A DNA stretch of 48,701 bases from Richelia sp. SL_2_1 (lineage in GTDB: Bacteria; Cyanobacteriota; Cyanobacteriia; Cyanobacteriales; Nostocaceae). Of this stretch, positions 19,089-29,622 are shown one piece after another. The notes below the pieces were generated by a model that saw only the letters and a program-made list of their open reading frames with translations, ran no database searches and was not told the origin of the DNA. The stretch covers positions 1 to 48,701 of the forward strand of contig JAAUSO010000034.1 of NCBI GenBank assembly GCA_012033205.1, in the 5' to 3' direction. Made by a program: the position numbers and the translations under genes. Position 1 is the stretch's first letter, and every line of letters begins with the position of its first letter.

Positions 19089-20432
19089 TTATTCTCCGGT
19101 AATTGACAAACCTTGAACCCAAATGCGGGGACAAACTCCTCCCGGAGTTAATTCTACTTCCTTCTCGACAAAAACAATTGATTTAAGAAGTTCGAGAAAA
19201 TCACCAGCGACAGTTGCTGAATCAATACTGGTTTTTTCTCCTTTATTGATCAACCAACCATCAAAAGGTAAAGAAAATGAACCTTGTAAAGATTTAACCC
19301 CTGCATGAAGTGCTTGTAAATCATCAATTAAAACTACATTTTCAGCAGTTTCTAAACTGAATTGTTGTTCGGGTGCTGCACTCGCAAAAACGTGATAAAA
19401 ATTAGGACTAACAGTAACTTTTGCCCCAATATTAGCATTACCCGTAGGTTTAGCATTCATTCGTTTGGCGGTACCCGCACTGTGGAGAAAGTTTTTTAAA
19501 ACTCCGTTTTCAATTAATGATACCTGACGAGTGGGTGTTCCTTCCCCATCGAAGGTTTCTGCACCAATATTTGCTGGATGTAGTGCATCATCGTATAACG
19601 AAAGCAAAGGAGAAGCAATTTGTTTACCCAAATCATCTGGAGTCGATAAACTTTGCTTGTCAAGAATACTTTGAGCATTAAATAAGTTAGAAAAAGCACC
19701 CAGCAAACTTAAAAAAGCATCCGGAGAGAATACAACCATGTACTTGCCAGTGGGAATTTTTCGATAATTCAAGTGGCTGATTGTTTTCTCTACAGTTTCT
19801 TTAATACAGCCTTTAACATCTAATTTTTCTACTCCATAGCTAATTCTAAAAGCACCAGCACTACGAGGTTTTCTATCTGCTTCCTCTGTTTTACTGTAGA
19901 GATAAATTGATGCTAAAGAATGGGATTCCGCTCTCATTGCACCATCACTGTTAAGATAAAACCGTTCAAAATCTCTTTGCGATAGAGAATTATATGGTAC
20001 ACCTTTAATCGCTTGATGACCTGCTAGTACTTCTTTTTCTGCTGTTAATAAACTATCTATCAAAGAGGAAACAGGTGCTGGAGTTGCTTTCTGCTCGGAT
20101 TTACCGTTATTTATCTCAACTTTAGCTTCTGGACTAAAATCAGGTGTATTTTCTTTTACACCAAATATACTTGCTTCAAATGCAGTTTTTAAAGCCAATT
20201 CTAATCCTTTGGAGTCTACATCCGTAGTGCTAGTCACACCCATTGTATTATCTTCATTCCAGACTCGCACGGTAACACCAGAAAGATTAGTGGCTTTAAC
20301 TTGCTTCGGCTCTCCTTGGTCTACTTGAACACTAGTTGAATCTACTATAGAACCGTAAACGTCAAATTTTTTGATACCAAGTTGTTCGGCACTTTCCTTA
20401 GCAGAAGCTGCAATTTCTTGTATGTTGGGCAT
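19089..20432 (-). CDS. tldE: TldE/PmbA-like protease subunit
   Basis: A 447-residue protein of the TldD/PmbA fold but without the HEXXXH motif, so it is the non-catalytic TldE partner. Family markers include DVYGSIVDSTSVQVDQGEPK near the start, FYLNSDGAMRAESHS in the middle and PTRQVSLIENGVLKNFLHS followed by TAKRMNAKPTGNANIG toward the end. TldD/TldE form a heterodimer that degrades unfolded peptides and trims some ribosomally made natural products. The partner gene lies 265 bases upstream in the same direction, separated by a very AT-rich spacer. No precursor peptide gene was found nearby. Confidence 0.92.
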   Translation of the reverse strand: MPNIQEIAASAKESAEQLGIKKFDVYGSIVDSTSVQVDQGEPKQVKATNLSGVTVRVWNEDNTMGVTSTTDVDSKGLELALKTAFEASIFGVKENTPDFSPEAKVEINNGKSEQKATPAPVSSLIDSLLTAEKEVLAGHQAIKGVPYNSLSQRDFERFYLNSDGAMRAESHSLASIYLYSKTEEADRKPRSAGAFRISYGVEKLDVKGCIKETVEKTISHLNYRKIPTGKYMVVFSPDAFLSLLGAFSNLFNAQSILDKQSLSTPDDLGKQIASPLLSLYDDALHPANIGAETFDGEGTPTRQVSLIENGVLKNFLHSAGTAKRMNAKPTGNANIGAKVTVSPNFYHVFASAAPEQQFSLETAENVVLIDDLQALHAGVKSLQGSFSLPFDGWLINKGEKTSIDSATVAGDFLELLKSIVFVEKEVELTPGGVCPRIWVQGLSITGE

Positions 20433-20697
20433 AGTTAATTTTGGATAGAGGGATTTCTGCGGAGGAAGGAAAACGATTTTAAATTTACAATTAGATTTAT
20501 AATTTTAGATTTATAATTTTAAATTTAAAATTATAAATTTAAAAAAATTTAAAAATTTTAAATCCTTAATTATAAAATCATAATTATAAATTAAATTGAT
20601 CAATTTGGATTGGAAATTTTTTGTTGGGTCAAGCATAAATGTTACCCAACAAAAAATCATTTTTGTTGACAATCCAAAAGCTAAAATCGAAAACTCC

Positions 20698-22170
20698 CTA
20701 ACGTCCGCCAACAGTAATTGAATCTACTTTGATATGTGGCTGTCCTACGGTAGTATAAATGCTACCACTAACCGAGCCGCAGAAACCCGGAGCTAAAGAC
20801 AAATCTTGGGAACACATGGAAATTTTAGTCATAATTTCCTGGGCTTCACCTATAAGAATAGCTCCTTTTAGAGGCTTAGTCATCTTACCGTTTTCAATTA
20901 AGTAAGCTTCTTCTACCCCAAAATTAAATTCACCCGTAGTACCAACGCTACCACCACCCATTTTTTTACAGTAAATGCCTTTATCAACGGAAGCGAATAA
21001 ATCATCTGTAGAATATTCACCAGTAGCAATGTAAGTATTTCGCATCCGACTAGCCGCAGCATAAGTAAAATTCTGCCTTCTGCCGCTACCTGTTCGAGGA
21101 TGTCCGGTACGTGTTGAACCGGCTCTATCTGCCAAGAAATTCTTCAGAACTCCTTTTTCAATTAATAATGTTCTTTGGGCTGGCATCCCTTCATCGTCCA
21201 TATCAATGGTGCCAAAGGCATTATCAGTACGTCCTTCGTCCCAAGCAGTTAAAGCTTCGTGGGCAATTTTTTCGCCTTTCTTGTTAGCAAAAGGAGTGGT
21301 ATTGCGTTCGATTTGAGTAGTTTCGAGTAAATGTCCGCAAGCTTCGTGAAAGATAACCCCACCAAAGTGATTCGCCATAATAATCGGATAATCACCCGAT
21401 TCTACATAGTCAGCATAAAGCATTTTGCCAGCAGATTCACCGATTTGCTCCGCTGCTTGCTGAAAATCCCAAGTTTTGAGAAAATTGGGGTCACTGGTAT
21501 TACCGGCACGTTCGGCTATAGAACTGCGATTGGCACCATCAGCACAGAGCAAGCTTAATGCTACCGATTGAGTTAAGCGGATATCGCGAGCAAAAGTTCC
21601 ATCACTAGCTGCAACTAAAATTTCCTGCCAATCGCGGAAATAAGAAGCACGACGGGATTGAATGTGACTAGCTTTTTTATTTAGTTGAGCGGTACTATCA
21701 AGTAATACTTCTCCCATTTCCCGCATCGAAGCACACAAAGGCAGCCATGCATCTTTGGTTCTTTTTGTTGCGTAGTCTCTGAGTAATTCCAGATTAATCT
21801 CTGGGATAAAAGCCTTCGGTACGGGTAATTCTAGTCCAACAATTGCCAAAGCTTTTTCCAAAGCTAATTTTAAACCAGTAAAAGAAATATCATTGGTGCT
21901 GACGTAGCAATCAGCCTTACCGCGAAATACTCTCACCCCCGCACCTGTAGAAAGACGGGGTGTAATACTAGTAATAGTGTCTTCTTCTGCTAAGCAACTG
22001 ATATAGCTGACGCGCTCTAAGAAGAATTCAATAAAATCAGCGCCAGCAGCACGTCCCAAACCTAATAAAGTAGATAAAGGTGCTGCCCAAGTTTCATCAA
22101 AATGCTCTTTTGTGGAAGAGTATTGTAAATTGGGAAGTTCTTGGGAAAGAAGTAGAGTACTTGTTTGCAT
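20698..22170 (-). CDS. tldD: Metalloprotease TldD
   Basis: A 490-residue catalytic subunit. HEACGH at 275-280 in [15 protein letters not shown] is the zinc-binding HEXXXH motif, and the Cys in [12 protein letters not shown] near 466 fits the third ligand position. [16 protein letters not shown] and [16 protein letters not shown] lie in the conserved C-terminal half. It forms the TldD/TldE protease with the gene downstream. The length and order of motifs are complete. The ATG at 22170 is preceded on the minus strand by AAAAGGTAACTT, a fair ribosome site. Confidence 0.95.
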   Translation of the reverse strand: MQTSTLLLSQELPNLQYSSTKEHFDETWAAPLSTLLGLGRAAGADFIEFFLERVSYISCLAEEDTITSITPRLSTGAGVRVFRGKADCYVSTNDISFTGLKLALEKALAIVGLELPVPKAFIPEINLELLRDYATKRTKDAWLPLCASMREMGEVLLDSTAQLNKKASHIQSRRASYFRDWQEILVAASDGTFARDIRLTQSVALSLLCADGANRSSIAERAGNTSDPNFLKTWDFQQAAEQIGESAGKMLYADYVESGDYPIIMANHFGGVIFHEACGHLLETTQIERNTTPFANKKGEKIAHEALTAWDEGRTDNAFGTIDMDDEGMPAQRTLLIEKGVLKNFLADRAGSTRTGHPRTGSGRRQNFTYAAASRMRNTYIATGEYSTDDLFASVDKGIYCKKMGGGSVGTTGEFNFGVEEAYLIENGKMTKPLKGAILIGEAQEIMTKISMCSQDLSLAPGFCGSVSGSIYTTVGQPHIKVDSITVGGR

Positions 22171-22372
22171 AAGTTACCTTTTGATTGAGGAGCGTTATCT
22201 TAAACTAGTTATTGCAGTTCTTATTATCATATGAGAAGATACAGCAAACCGTAGGAGACTGTGTATCATCTTAACTAATATCTATTGGGTTGTTGGAGTT
22301 TCTAGCAAGGGTAGTATTGCTTTTGATTAGTTTTTGATGGGTAATAGTTAATAGTTATCAGGAGGTTATCTT

Positions 22373-22972
22373 CTAATTATCGCATTTTCTATGATCACGA
22401 GGAGGAAGGTCGGGATTGAGACTTGCCCCGGTATGACCTGTAATTATCCAAAATATGGAACGAAATACGTCGCGAGAAATATGTAAAAATGATTCTTTTG
22501 GTACTTGCGAAGGAACTGCAATAGGTGTATATGTGATGCCGTGACTGCCTAAAACTACAGTAGCGATCGCTGTTGCTCTGGGCAGATGAAATTCAGAAGT
22601 GATTATATATAAATGTTTAATATTAAGCTTTTCAAAATCTTTGACTAAGGAAGTAAAATTAGTTACGGTGTCAACAGCACGGTAATCGAGATGAATTCGT
22701 TCTTGAGCAATACCCGCAGCGCCGAAAATCTTGTTTGCTTTCTTGCAATAAACACCGCTAGAAACCCAAATATCAAGAGTTGGATAATTTTGAGCGAATT
22801 GAGCGGTAAATTTTTCTCGTTCTGAACCACCACCAAGCATGAGAATCGCTTGGGGTTTGGGTGCTTGGTAGGATGCAATGGCTAACTTGATCGGGATTGT
22901 TGCTAGGAGAATCAGCAGAAATGTGAATAGGGCGATCGTTGTGTATTTAAGGATGGGGTAGAGCCATTTCAT
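22373..22972 (-). CDS. YdcF/ElyC-family DUF218 membrane protein
   Basis: A 199-residue protein. A membrane segment at about 10-32 (YTTIALFTFLLILLATIPIKL) precedes the DUF218 domain, with AILMLGGGSEREKFTAQFAQ near 43 and YIITSEFHLPRATAIATVVL near 122. The family includes SanA and ElyC, which affect envelope integrity and polysaccharide carrier metabolism. Position at the downstream end of the polysaccharide locus, 37 bases after a glycosyltransferase gene, hints at a shared transcript. Biochemical activity of the family is not settled. Confidence 0.85.
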   Translation of the reverse strand: MKWLYPILKYTTIALFTFLLILLATIPIKLAIASYQAPKPQAILMLGGGSEREKFTAQFAQNYPTLDIWVSSGVYCKKANKIFGAAGIAQERIHLDYRAVDTVTNFTSLVKDFEKLNIKHLYIITSEFHLPRATAIATVVLGSHGITYTPIAVPSQVPKESFLHISRDVFRSIFWIITGHTGASLNPDLPPRDHRKCDN

Positions 22973-23009
22973 TAATTATTTAACAGCTAAAATTTTAAAT
23001 AGCAAATTC

Positions 23010-24209
23010 TTATATAATATTATGCTCCAACTCAATGTTTTGAATAGATTTTTTGTTAATAATTTCTCTATAAGTTTTTAAGAGTTTTTTCGCTGCTTGT
23101 TCCCAGGTATAATTTTGAAAAATAAATTGACGAGCCTTCATACCCATTAATTGGGCTTCTTGAGGATTTTTTAAACACTCAATCAAAGCATTAGCAATTG
23201 CATCAGCATCAATATCTACTACATGAGCAGAAAAAGCAGCAGCAGCTTCTGGAAAATTACAACCTGTGGTAATTACACAAGGTAATCCTGAAGCCATAGC
23301 TTCCAAAACAGACATACTGAAGCCTTCAGAGTAGGAAGGAGCTACATATAAACTTGCAGCAGCAAGAGCAGCCTGTTTAATTGAGCCTGTAAGCATACCT
23401 GTGAAAGTAACTGCATTTAAGCATCCTGCTTGTTTAAAGTAGTTTTTAACTGTAGGAATAAAATCGATACTATCTGGTCCTGCAACAATTAAATGTGTTT
23501 GAGGGAATTTAGAATGGACTTTGGCAAAAGCTGGAGCCAGTAAGTCTAGACCTTTTTTTGGATCAATACGACCGAGAAATAAAATAAGGTTTTTATGCCG
23601 TGTTGCAGGAAAATTTTGGTAAAAAAGCTCTGGTTCTGGTAAGGTCTCAAATTGTTTTTGGTGAATGCCATTGGGAACAATAATTGAATTTTGGAAACCA
23701 AGGGATTTAACCTGTTCTGCTTCTGAAGATGCTAAGACTTGAATTGCACTGGCTTGTTGCAAAGCTGATTTTTCAAATAGGTTGTAATAGAGTTTTTTTT
23801 TGTGGGCTTTGTAAGATAATGCCCAAGGCTCAAGCATTCCACGAGGAGTAATTATATAAGGAACCTGATGAAATTGGCACGCCCAATGAGCCAACGAAAT
23901 GAGGGGTGCAAAAATTGTATTGGTATGAACTAAATCATATTGAATTACATGATTAAATAACCAGATATTTAAAGACGGACTAATGATTAAGTCATTTTTA
24001 TTCCAACAAGAAAAATAACGTATCCGATAGCTTTTTTTATAAATCCATTTGTTTAGAAGAACGGATAGATTTTCATAACTGTTAGCATTCGTTGTAACAA
24101 CATCAACAAAAACTCCTTGATTCCCTGTTTCTAGTACTAACTCGATTACACTTTTTGCTGGACCACCGTAATTATAACCGAGATAAGGGGTAACTATTAA
24201 AATTTTCAT
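23010..24209 (-). CDS. Glycosyltransferase family 4
   Basis: A GT-B fold retaining glycosyltransferase of about 399 residues. The N-terminal domain begins KILIVTPYLGYNYGGPAKSV; the C-terminal domain starts at LILFLGRIDPKKGLDLLAPA and carries the EX7E nucleotide-sugar motif in YSEGFSMSVLEAMASGLP. The start is taken as the ATG at 24209, whose A-T-G-A overlap with the stop of the upstream acyltransferase gene implies translational coupling; a start five codons earlier is possible but unneeded. It would add one sugar to the repeat unit on the cytosolic face; donor and acceptor are unknown. Confidence 0.92.
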   Translation of the reverse strand: MKILIVTPYLGYNYGGPAKSVIELVLETGNQGVFVDVVTTNANSYENLSVLLNKWIYKKSYRIRYFSCWNKNDLIISPSLNIWLFNHVIQYDLVHTNTIFAPLISLAHWACQFHQVPYIITPRGMLEPWALSYKAHKKKLYYNLFEKSALQQASAIQVLASSEAEQVKSLGFQNSIIVPNGIHQKQFETLPEPELFYQNFPATRHKNLILFLGRIDPKKGLDLLAPAFAKVHSKFPQTHLIVAGPDSIDFIPTVKNYFKQAGCLNAVTFTGMLTGSIKQAALAAASLYVAPSYSEGFSMSVLEAMASGLPCVITTGCNFPEAAAAFSAHVVDIDADAIANALIECLKNPQEAQLMGMKARQFIFQNYTWEQAAKKLLKTYREIINKKSIQNIELEHNII

Positions 24210-24844
24210 TTTGAAAGAATACAATGATTTTGATTTTTATTAGTACGATATTTAATAACTTTTGCTGGAGAACCAACAGCTACAGCAAAAGATGGAATCG
24301 ATTTTGTAACTACGCTATTTGCTCCAATAACTGCACCGTTACCAATTTCAACACCTTTACCAATAAATACTCCTCTACCAATCCAAACATCTGAACCAAT
24401 TTTTATTGGCTTTCCAGAAAATCCCTGAAGCCGAATAAGTACATCACTATCAGCAAAAGAGTGGTCATGATCACGAATGGAAACAAATTCTCCAATTCTT
24501 GTATTATCTCCAATTTCTACTCCATATAAAGAAGAAATATAAGTGTAATCATTTAGACTCGCGTATTTTCCAGTATGTATATATCCATTCGGACCACAAT
24601 TTAAAAATATTCCTATTCCAAAAGAACAGTTATGCCCAATCTTGATGTCACGAAAGGCGTATCCAAAACGAGGAAAGCCTTGAAAACAGCATTGTCTACC
24701 TAGAGACCGAAACCAAATATGTGGAATTAAGAAATAACTATAAGCAATTAAATAGCCTTTTACAAAATCAAATAATTTGAAAATTTTAGATAATAAAATA
24801 TACAGCATATTGACAAGTATGTAATTTTTTTCATTAGTAGTCAT
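24206..24844 (-). CDS. Hexapeptide-repeat acyltransferase (WcaF/CysE-like)
   Basis: A 212-residue protein. Left-handed beta-helix hexads run from about 75 (IGHNCSFGIGIF) through IGDNTRIGEFVSI to IGSDVWIGRGVFIGKGVEIG and AVIGANSVVTKSI. The conserved end FAVAVGSPAKVIKYR is typical of sugar O-acetyltransferases. DHDHSFAD near 128-135 supplies the likely catalytic His. It should acetylate a sugar of the exopolysaccharide from acetyl-CoA. The start has several in-frame options; the first ATG is used. It overlaps the next glycosyltransferase gene by four bases. Confidence 0.88.
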   Translation of the reverse strand: MTTNEKNYILVNMLYILLSKIFKLFDFVKGYLIAYSYFLIPHIWFRSLGRQCCFQGFPRFGYAFRDIKIGHNCSFGIGIFLNCGPNGYIHTGKYASLNDYTYISSLYGVEIGDNTRIGEFVSIRDHDHSFADSDVLIRLQGFSGKPIKIGSDVWIGRGVFIGKGVEIGNGAVIGANSVVTKSIPSFAVAVGSPAKVIKYRTNKNQNHCILSK

Positions 24845-24856
24845 TGTTTAAAACAA

Positions 24857-26161
24857 CTAAATCGTATATCTTTTAGCATTAAGAATACAAGGATTTTTTT
24901 TGATTGAAAATACTATCAGAGGTGAAGAAAAAATCATGTAGTACAGAAGGTCAGGTAAAAAATTTGCGGTATTGTGAGTAAGTGAAGTCATAGCTGTTGG
25001 GATTAGCAAAATATATAAGCACTGTAAAATATAGTCTCCGTTACAAGACCTGTACCAAAGATATTTGAATAAGTATGCAAATATGCCAAATATTAGACAA
25101 CCAAAGTAATCAAACTGACTAAAAGAATCTCCTATACCCGTTGAAGTTGAACCCTTCGGATGCTTGTATCCATAATATTGATGCCAAATATCAAAATAAT
25201 CTAAATCAAGATTTAATTGTAATTGCTTTTTAAATTCTGAACCGAGAAACTGAGCTGGTATCCATTTGAATACTAGTGTATTCCAGTATCGGCTTCCCCA
25301 TTCATAGCGCCCACTTTGGGTAACAGTATCTATAACTAAAGCTGCATTACGCAGTTCTAATGTCATACCTTGATTTTCTTGCTTCACCACTGCTTGTAAG
25401 TTTTGAATGGGATTTATCTCTGTAATTTTATTCCATTCTCCGACACGAACTAACATCCGATAATCATGAATGCTAGAAATTATTAATGTCCCAATTAATA
25501 GACCTAAAATAATAATTTTACGGGGTGTAGTTTGGTTTTTAATAAAATAGAAAGCACAGACAATACTAAAAGCTATAAATACCATCGTGGTTCGTCTTCC
25601 AGCGAAAATAACTCGATACATTAATATAGAGCTAGGAATGAACAATAGTAATAAATTGGATATTTTTGGTTGTTTGATAGTTTCAAGTAAAAGAATTGTG
25701 AAACCGATGTTTAGCAAGTTAGCAAAAAAAACATAAACAGTAATTATGCCTGTCCAATACTGACTTAAGGAAGCTGCTTCAGGTCTACTATAAACCAGTA
25801 TCCAGAAAACGCAACCAATACAAGCATAAATAAATCCTCCTATTTTGAGCTTATTTTTATCTACTTGTAAACTTGGCTTTTGTAACCATTTCTTAGGTAC
25901 TTTAATTTGATAACCTAACCAACACATCAATGCACAAAGACAAGACATTATTAATGTTTGCCGAACTGCCCTTTGAGGAACAACTTCAGGATTATTGATT
26001 AATCCAATAGCTTGAGGTAATAAAAAAGTAATAAAGGTAAAACCCATTAAAAACGGGTACTGACAAAATCTTTTTCTATAACGAAGTCCCCATATTATTA
26101 ATCCTATACTAATAATTATTAAAATATATAAAAGAAATTCATCGATTAATTTATTGTACAT
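24857..26161 (-). CDS. Wzy-like polysaccharide polymerase
   Basis: A 434-residue very hydrophobic protein with about ten to twelve membrane helices and one long loop (about 240-320, containing SGRYEWGSRYWNTLVFKW) of the sort that O-antigen and exopolysaccharide polymerases place outside the membrane. Sequence identity between such polymerases is poor, so the call rests on topology, length and position between glycosyltransferase and acyltransferase genes. It would join undecaprenyl-linked repeat units exported by the flippase. Ten bases separate it from the upstream glycosyltransferase gene. Confidence 0.78.
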   Translation of the reverse strand: MYNKLIDEFLLYILIIISIGLIIWGLRYRKRFCQYPFLMGFTFITFLLPQAIGLINNPEVVPQRAVRQTLIMSCLCALMCWLGYQIKVPKKWLQKPSLQVDKNKLKIGGFIYACIGCVFWILVYSRPEAASLSQYWTGIITVYVFFANLLNIGFTILLLETIKQPKISNLLLLFIPSSILMYRVIFAGRRTTMVFIAFSIVCAFYFIKNQTTPRKIIILGLLIGTLIISSIHDYRMLVRVGEWNKITEINPIQNLQAVVKQENQGMTLELRNAALVIDTVTQSGRYEWGSRYWNTLVFKWIPAQFLGSEFKKQLQLNLDLDYFDIWHQYYGYKHPKGSTSTGIGDSFSQFDYFGCLIFGIFAYLFKYLWYRSCNGDYILQCLYILLIPTAMTSLTHNTANFLPDLLYYMIFSSPLIVFSIKKNPCILNAKRYTI

Positions 26162-26171
26162 ATGGTTAAGC

Positions 26172-27422
26172 TCACACTCTGTTACAGATGACTTCCATCA
26201 GTGTATTTATATTATTATCAAAAATTTCGCTAAGATACGTTTGATAATCTCTAGAATAATTTTGATAATTTTTGTATTCATATATATTAATTAATTTCTC
26301 TGTAATCGCTTCTGAATCTCTAATTGGCACAATAAATCCATTGATTCCATTTCTAACAATCGAACCGGAATTAGGAGTAGTAATTACAGGTAATGCCCAA
26401 CTTAATGCTTCATAAGTAACCATTGCTGAACCTTCGCAAATAGAAGGAAGAACAAATACATCTGCCCAAGCATAAAGTTCTGCCATTTGAGAGCGCGGAA
26501 CTCGTCCTAAAAAGTCACATAAACTACTATATTCAGCAACACGTTGAGACTTAATTTCAATAGAACCTGCAATTTTACAAATAAAAGGAATTTCTCCTTT
26601 TAATTTTCGTAAAGCTTCTAATAAATAAGGGATTCCTTTACGGAGATTAACTGTTCCGGCAAATAATATTTTTAATCCATCTCCTCTTTGTTGAGGAGTT
26701 TTGCGTTCAGAAGAATAAGCTTGAAATTGACTTTCCTTTTGACGACCTAATGCTACGATTGAAATTTTAGATGCATTAATTCCTCTGTCTATCAGAGAGT
26801 CTTTGACAAAATGAGAACCACAAATAATATGATTAGCTAATTTTTGTTCTTTTTGTTCTCTTTCTAATAGTTTTAAGTCAGTATCATGAACAATAAAATG
26901 TGATTTTGACCAGTCTTGCCAAACTTTTTCTTCTTCTAGTAAGAGCTTATTTAAAAATGACCTTTCAGCAATAGTTTGATCGAGAATACAACGAATACCT
27001 TGTGATAAAGCATATTCAAATAATTCTAACGATTCACCATTAAACCCATAAACAGTATTAGCATTACCTAACCCATGTTTAATAATCCGTTTGCCAAACT
27101 CTTTCCCAGCCCAAATAAGAAGACTGGCTCTGTCTTGTATTGGTGATTTTCTTCTAAGTTTAATGAATTGATATCCAAAACTAGGAAAGTGAACAATCTT
27201 TTTTTTATCAAGTAATGGGTCATATCTATCCAGACCTTTTTTGAATAAACTCGGTAGTTGAGTATAAATAATTGGTTTTCTTAATACATTTGTAATTCGA
27301 TTATTGTCGGCGTAGAAGTCAGTGTAAAACTTATCTAAAATACCCCATTCTTGAAAAAGCAAAGGTTGCTGATAGTGCCTCCTAGCTCCTAGTTGTGCAA
27401 CTAAAATTTTAGGTTGTGACAT
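26172..27422 (-). CDS. Glycosyltransferase family 4
   Basis: A 416-residue GT-B protein. KILVAQLGARRHYQQPLLF opens the N-terminal domain. GDGLKILFAGTVNLRKGIPY near 247 opens the nucleotide-sugar domain, and CEGSAMVTYEALSWALPVI near 329 is the EX7E region. The middle has FIVHDTDLKLLEREQKEQKL, a hydrophilic helix. It belongs to the polysaccharide gene cluster, 10 bases upstream of the polymerase. Sugar specificity cannot be read. Confidence 0.92.
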   Translation of the reverse strand: MSQPKILVAQLGARRHYQQPLLFQEWGILDKFYTDFYADNNRITNVLRKPIIYTQLPSLFKKGLDRYDPLLDKKKIVHFPSFGYQFIKLRRKSPIQDRASLLIWAGKEFGKRIIKHGLGNANTVYGFNGESLELFEYALSQGIRCILDQTIAERSFLNKLLLEEEKVWQDWSKSHFIVHDTDLKLLEREQKEQKLANHIICGSHFVKDSLIDRGINASKISIVALGRQKESQFQAYSSERKTPQQRGDGLKILFAGTVNLRKGIPYLLEALRKLKGEIPFICKIAGSIEIKSQRVAEYSSLCDFLGRVPRSQMAELYAWADVFVLPSICEGSAMVTYEALSWALPVITTPNSGSIVRNGINGFIVPIRDSEAITEKLINIYEYKNYQNYSRDYQTYLSEIFDNNINTLMEVICNRV

Positions 27423-27458
27423 TTATTTACTAATTGCTTAATAACATTATTTTTTCTA

Positions 27459-28681
27459 CTAAAAAGTTGTATTGACAGCAACTAAACGTTCCCGCCAGAC
27501 TCGCAGGATATTCTTGACTGAATTAGGTAAATAGGTAGCGAAGCGAGGCTTTAGTCCAGGTGGTAAATGCCAGTTATCAGGAGGTAGGGGAGGGGTAATT
27601 ATCGGCGGATTTTGACTCAAATCTTTAATCAAATCCCCATAAGATTTTGCTTGCTGTTTTAAATCGAAACGAGATTGGCTTGCAATTTTTGCATTATCTG
27701 AAAATTCCTGCCATATATTTTCATTCACCAACTGGCTAATAAAGATAGCAGCTTGTTTTGTGTTTCCTACATCAAAAATAAATCCATCTTTACCATGGGA
27801 AACAATAAAGTCAGTAACGCCAGAAATACGTGAACAAACTGGAACACATCCGCTTGCCATAGCTTCTACTAACGTGTATCCGAAACCTTCATAGCGAGAT
27901 GTCATTACAAATATATGATGTTCGGCGAATAATTTAGGTACTTCTGAATGGTTTACTTTTCCATAAAAATGAATGTTTTGTTCTAAACCCATTTGACTTA
28001 CTTTCAACTTTAATTTAGGTAAGTCTTGACCATCTCCTACAACGGTAAGTGAAACATTTATACCATTTTTTGGCATTCTCTGACAATCTCAGGCAACCAG
28101 AATATTCCTTTCGCATTTTCCTCTATACGACCAAGATAAAGTAGTTTTAATGGCAAATCTTTAGAAAAAATCGAAGTTACTTCTTTAAAAGTACTTAGAT
28201 TAACTGCGTGGGGAATAGTAAAAACTTTATCCGATGACAAATTCATCCGATGAACTAAATCCTTAGCAATGCGAGGAGTTGGACAAACTGTAGCGTGTAC
28301 ATAATCATTTATAGATTTTGCTGCTCGATATGTAGCTGGTGTAATGCTATGAACTATTTGTAATTTAATAATTTTATTTGATATATATCTTGCAGCATTA
28401 GTTTGAATAGAATTAGCTAGTACGTTAATAATTATTCCTCGATAATTTGTTTCTATATGCTTGATGAAATCCTCAGCCGATTGACGGGAGCAATCTGGGA
28501 TTGACTGAACAAATTCACCAAAATTAGTTTCTGGTTGGAATTCATTATTTAATTGATATCCAGGAGGGACTAAACCTACCCATCTCAAATCAATACCTTG
28601 TTCGGTCAATCCTTCGCGGAGTAAGCGATAAACTGTATATGTTCCTCCTGTGTGAGGTATTCCACAATAAGCAATTTTCAT
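27459..28681 (-). pseudogene. Glycosyltransferase family 4, split by one frameshift
   Basis: The first frame (28681 to 28058) is the N-terminal GT-B domain from MKIAYCGIPHTGGTYTVYRL to LKLLYLGRIEENAKGIFW. The second (from about 28076) continues with GINVSLTVVGDGQDLPKLKL and carries the EX7E segment YEGFGYTLVEAMASGCVPV. They join as VRECQK-NGINVSLTVVGDG if one base is added to the T6 run at 28066-28071 (A6 on the coding strand). Together they give a complete enzyme of about 407 residues. With an intact family signature on both sides, recent loss or a sequencing undercall is more likely than old decay. If truly broken, the second half has its own ATG but no donor-binding partner. Confidence 0.85.
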
Positions 28682-28703
28682 ATATGATTGAACTTAACGA
28701 TGT

Positions 28704-29564
28704 TTAAACCAATGAGTAGCCCATTTTTTGCAATTCTTCACCTGCTATGGTGTTGAAAATTTCCACATCTTGATTACTCATTTTTTCTCGCCATTGACCA
28801 ACTGTTTGATTAGAAATTTTCTCATTAAGGCGTTGATGTCCAATCACAGAGCGCATTTTAGTTTTTGAGTAACTATTAGAAGCTAGTTGAGTTATTTGCA
28901 GAGATTCATCCAGAAACGACATAACTTCTGTCATTACGATTTCAGGATTAGAACATAACTCCTCGTATCTAATAAGTTTCACACGCTCTTGTTGAGTTGC
29001 TTTCAAATAAGCTCTCACAGACAGCTTCCAAATCTCTCCATAAAGAGAGACAGTATTTACCTTAACTTTTGGATTCCGAAGAGCAGATAAATAACCATCT
29101 CTACCATCACGAATCATAAAGACAATTTTTGCTTTAGGGAATCTTTCTAATAAAAAATTTAATCGCAACGCATGTTCAGGTGTTTTCTCAACAAAACGGG
29201 AAGCATTCTGAGCAGTAACTACTTCAGACGCAATCATATCAAATAAATCCACCATATCAGTAGCTGAAGCAATGAGCTTCTTCATCGTCTGATCATCAAT
29301 TTCTGGATATTTAATATCTGTAAAATTTCTTCTGAAAAAGAAGCAAGTTTCTCCGTCAATCCCTGCCAGATGTGAATGTGCCTTTAACATAGAAACCATT
29401 AAAGTTGTACCGCTGCGGGGAGGTCCGACTACAAATATATGATTAGCTGTTGACGTTTTGCGAACCCAGTTAAATTTAAGATTTTGCAGCGCAAATACGG
29501 GATTGCTCAGAGCTTTGCGAATTCTTAAGCTCGTCAAACTTCGATTGAGTGATGATTCTACCAT
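28704..29564 (-). CDS. PAPS-dependent sulfotransferase
   Basis: A 286-residue sulfotransferase. The 5'-phosphosulfate loop is VGPPRSGTTLMVSML (46-60). The 3'-phosphate-binding segment is FMIRDGRDGYLSALR (149-163), with Arg and Ser as expected. EKTPEHALRL (126-135) is a further conserved block, and the C-terminal IRYEELCSNPE is typical of the family. It transfers sulfate from PAPS to a hydroxyl, here most likely on a polysaccharide precursor. The APS kinase gene that supplies PAPS lies two genes upstream. No signal peptide, so it would act in the cytosol before export. Confidence 0.92.
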   Translation of the reverse strand: MVESSLNRSLTSLRIRKALSNPVFALQNLKFNWVRKTSTANHIFVVGPPRSGTTLMVSMLKAHSHLAGIDGETCFFFRRNFTDIKYPEIDDQTMKKLIASATDMVDLFDMIASEVVTAQNASRFVEKTPEHALRLNFLLERFPKAKIVFMIRDGRDGYLSALRNPKVKVNTVSLYGEIWKLSVRAYLKATQQERVKLIRYEELCSNPEIVMTEVMSFLDESLQITQLASNSYSKTKMRSVIGHQRLNEKISNQTVGQWREKMSNQDVEIFNTIAGEELQKMGYSLV

Positions 29565-29622
29565 TTTGTTAGTATCCTTTTTAGATCAGCCTTCACAGAT
29601 GAGAATCTTTTGTACCATGTCT

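Noticed and set aside
20511-20711. 66-codon frame in the tldE-tldD spacer
   Set aside because: Almost entirely A/T-coded Phe, Leu, Ile, Asn and Lys; it arises from the AT-rich palindromic spacer and overlaps the end of tldD.
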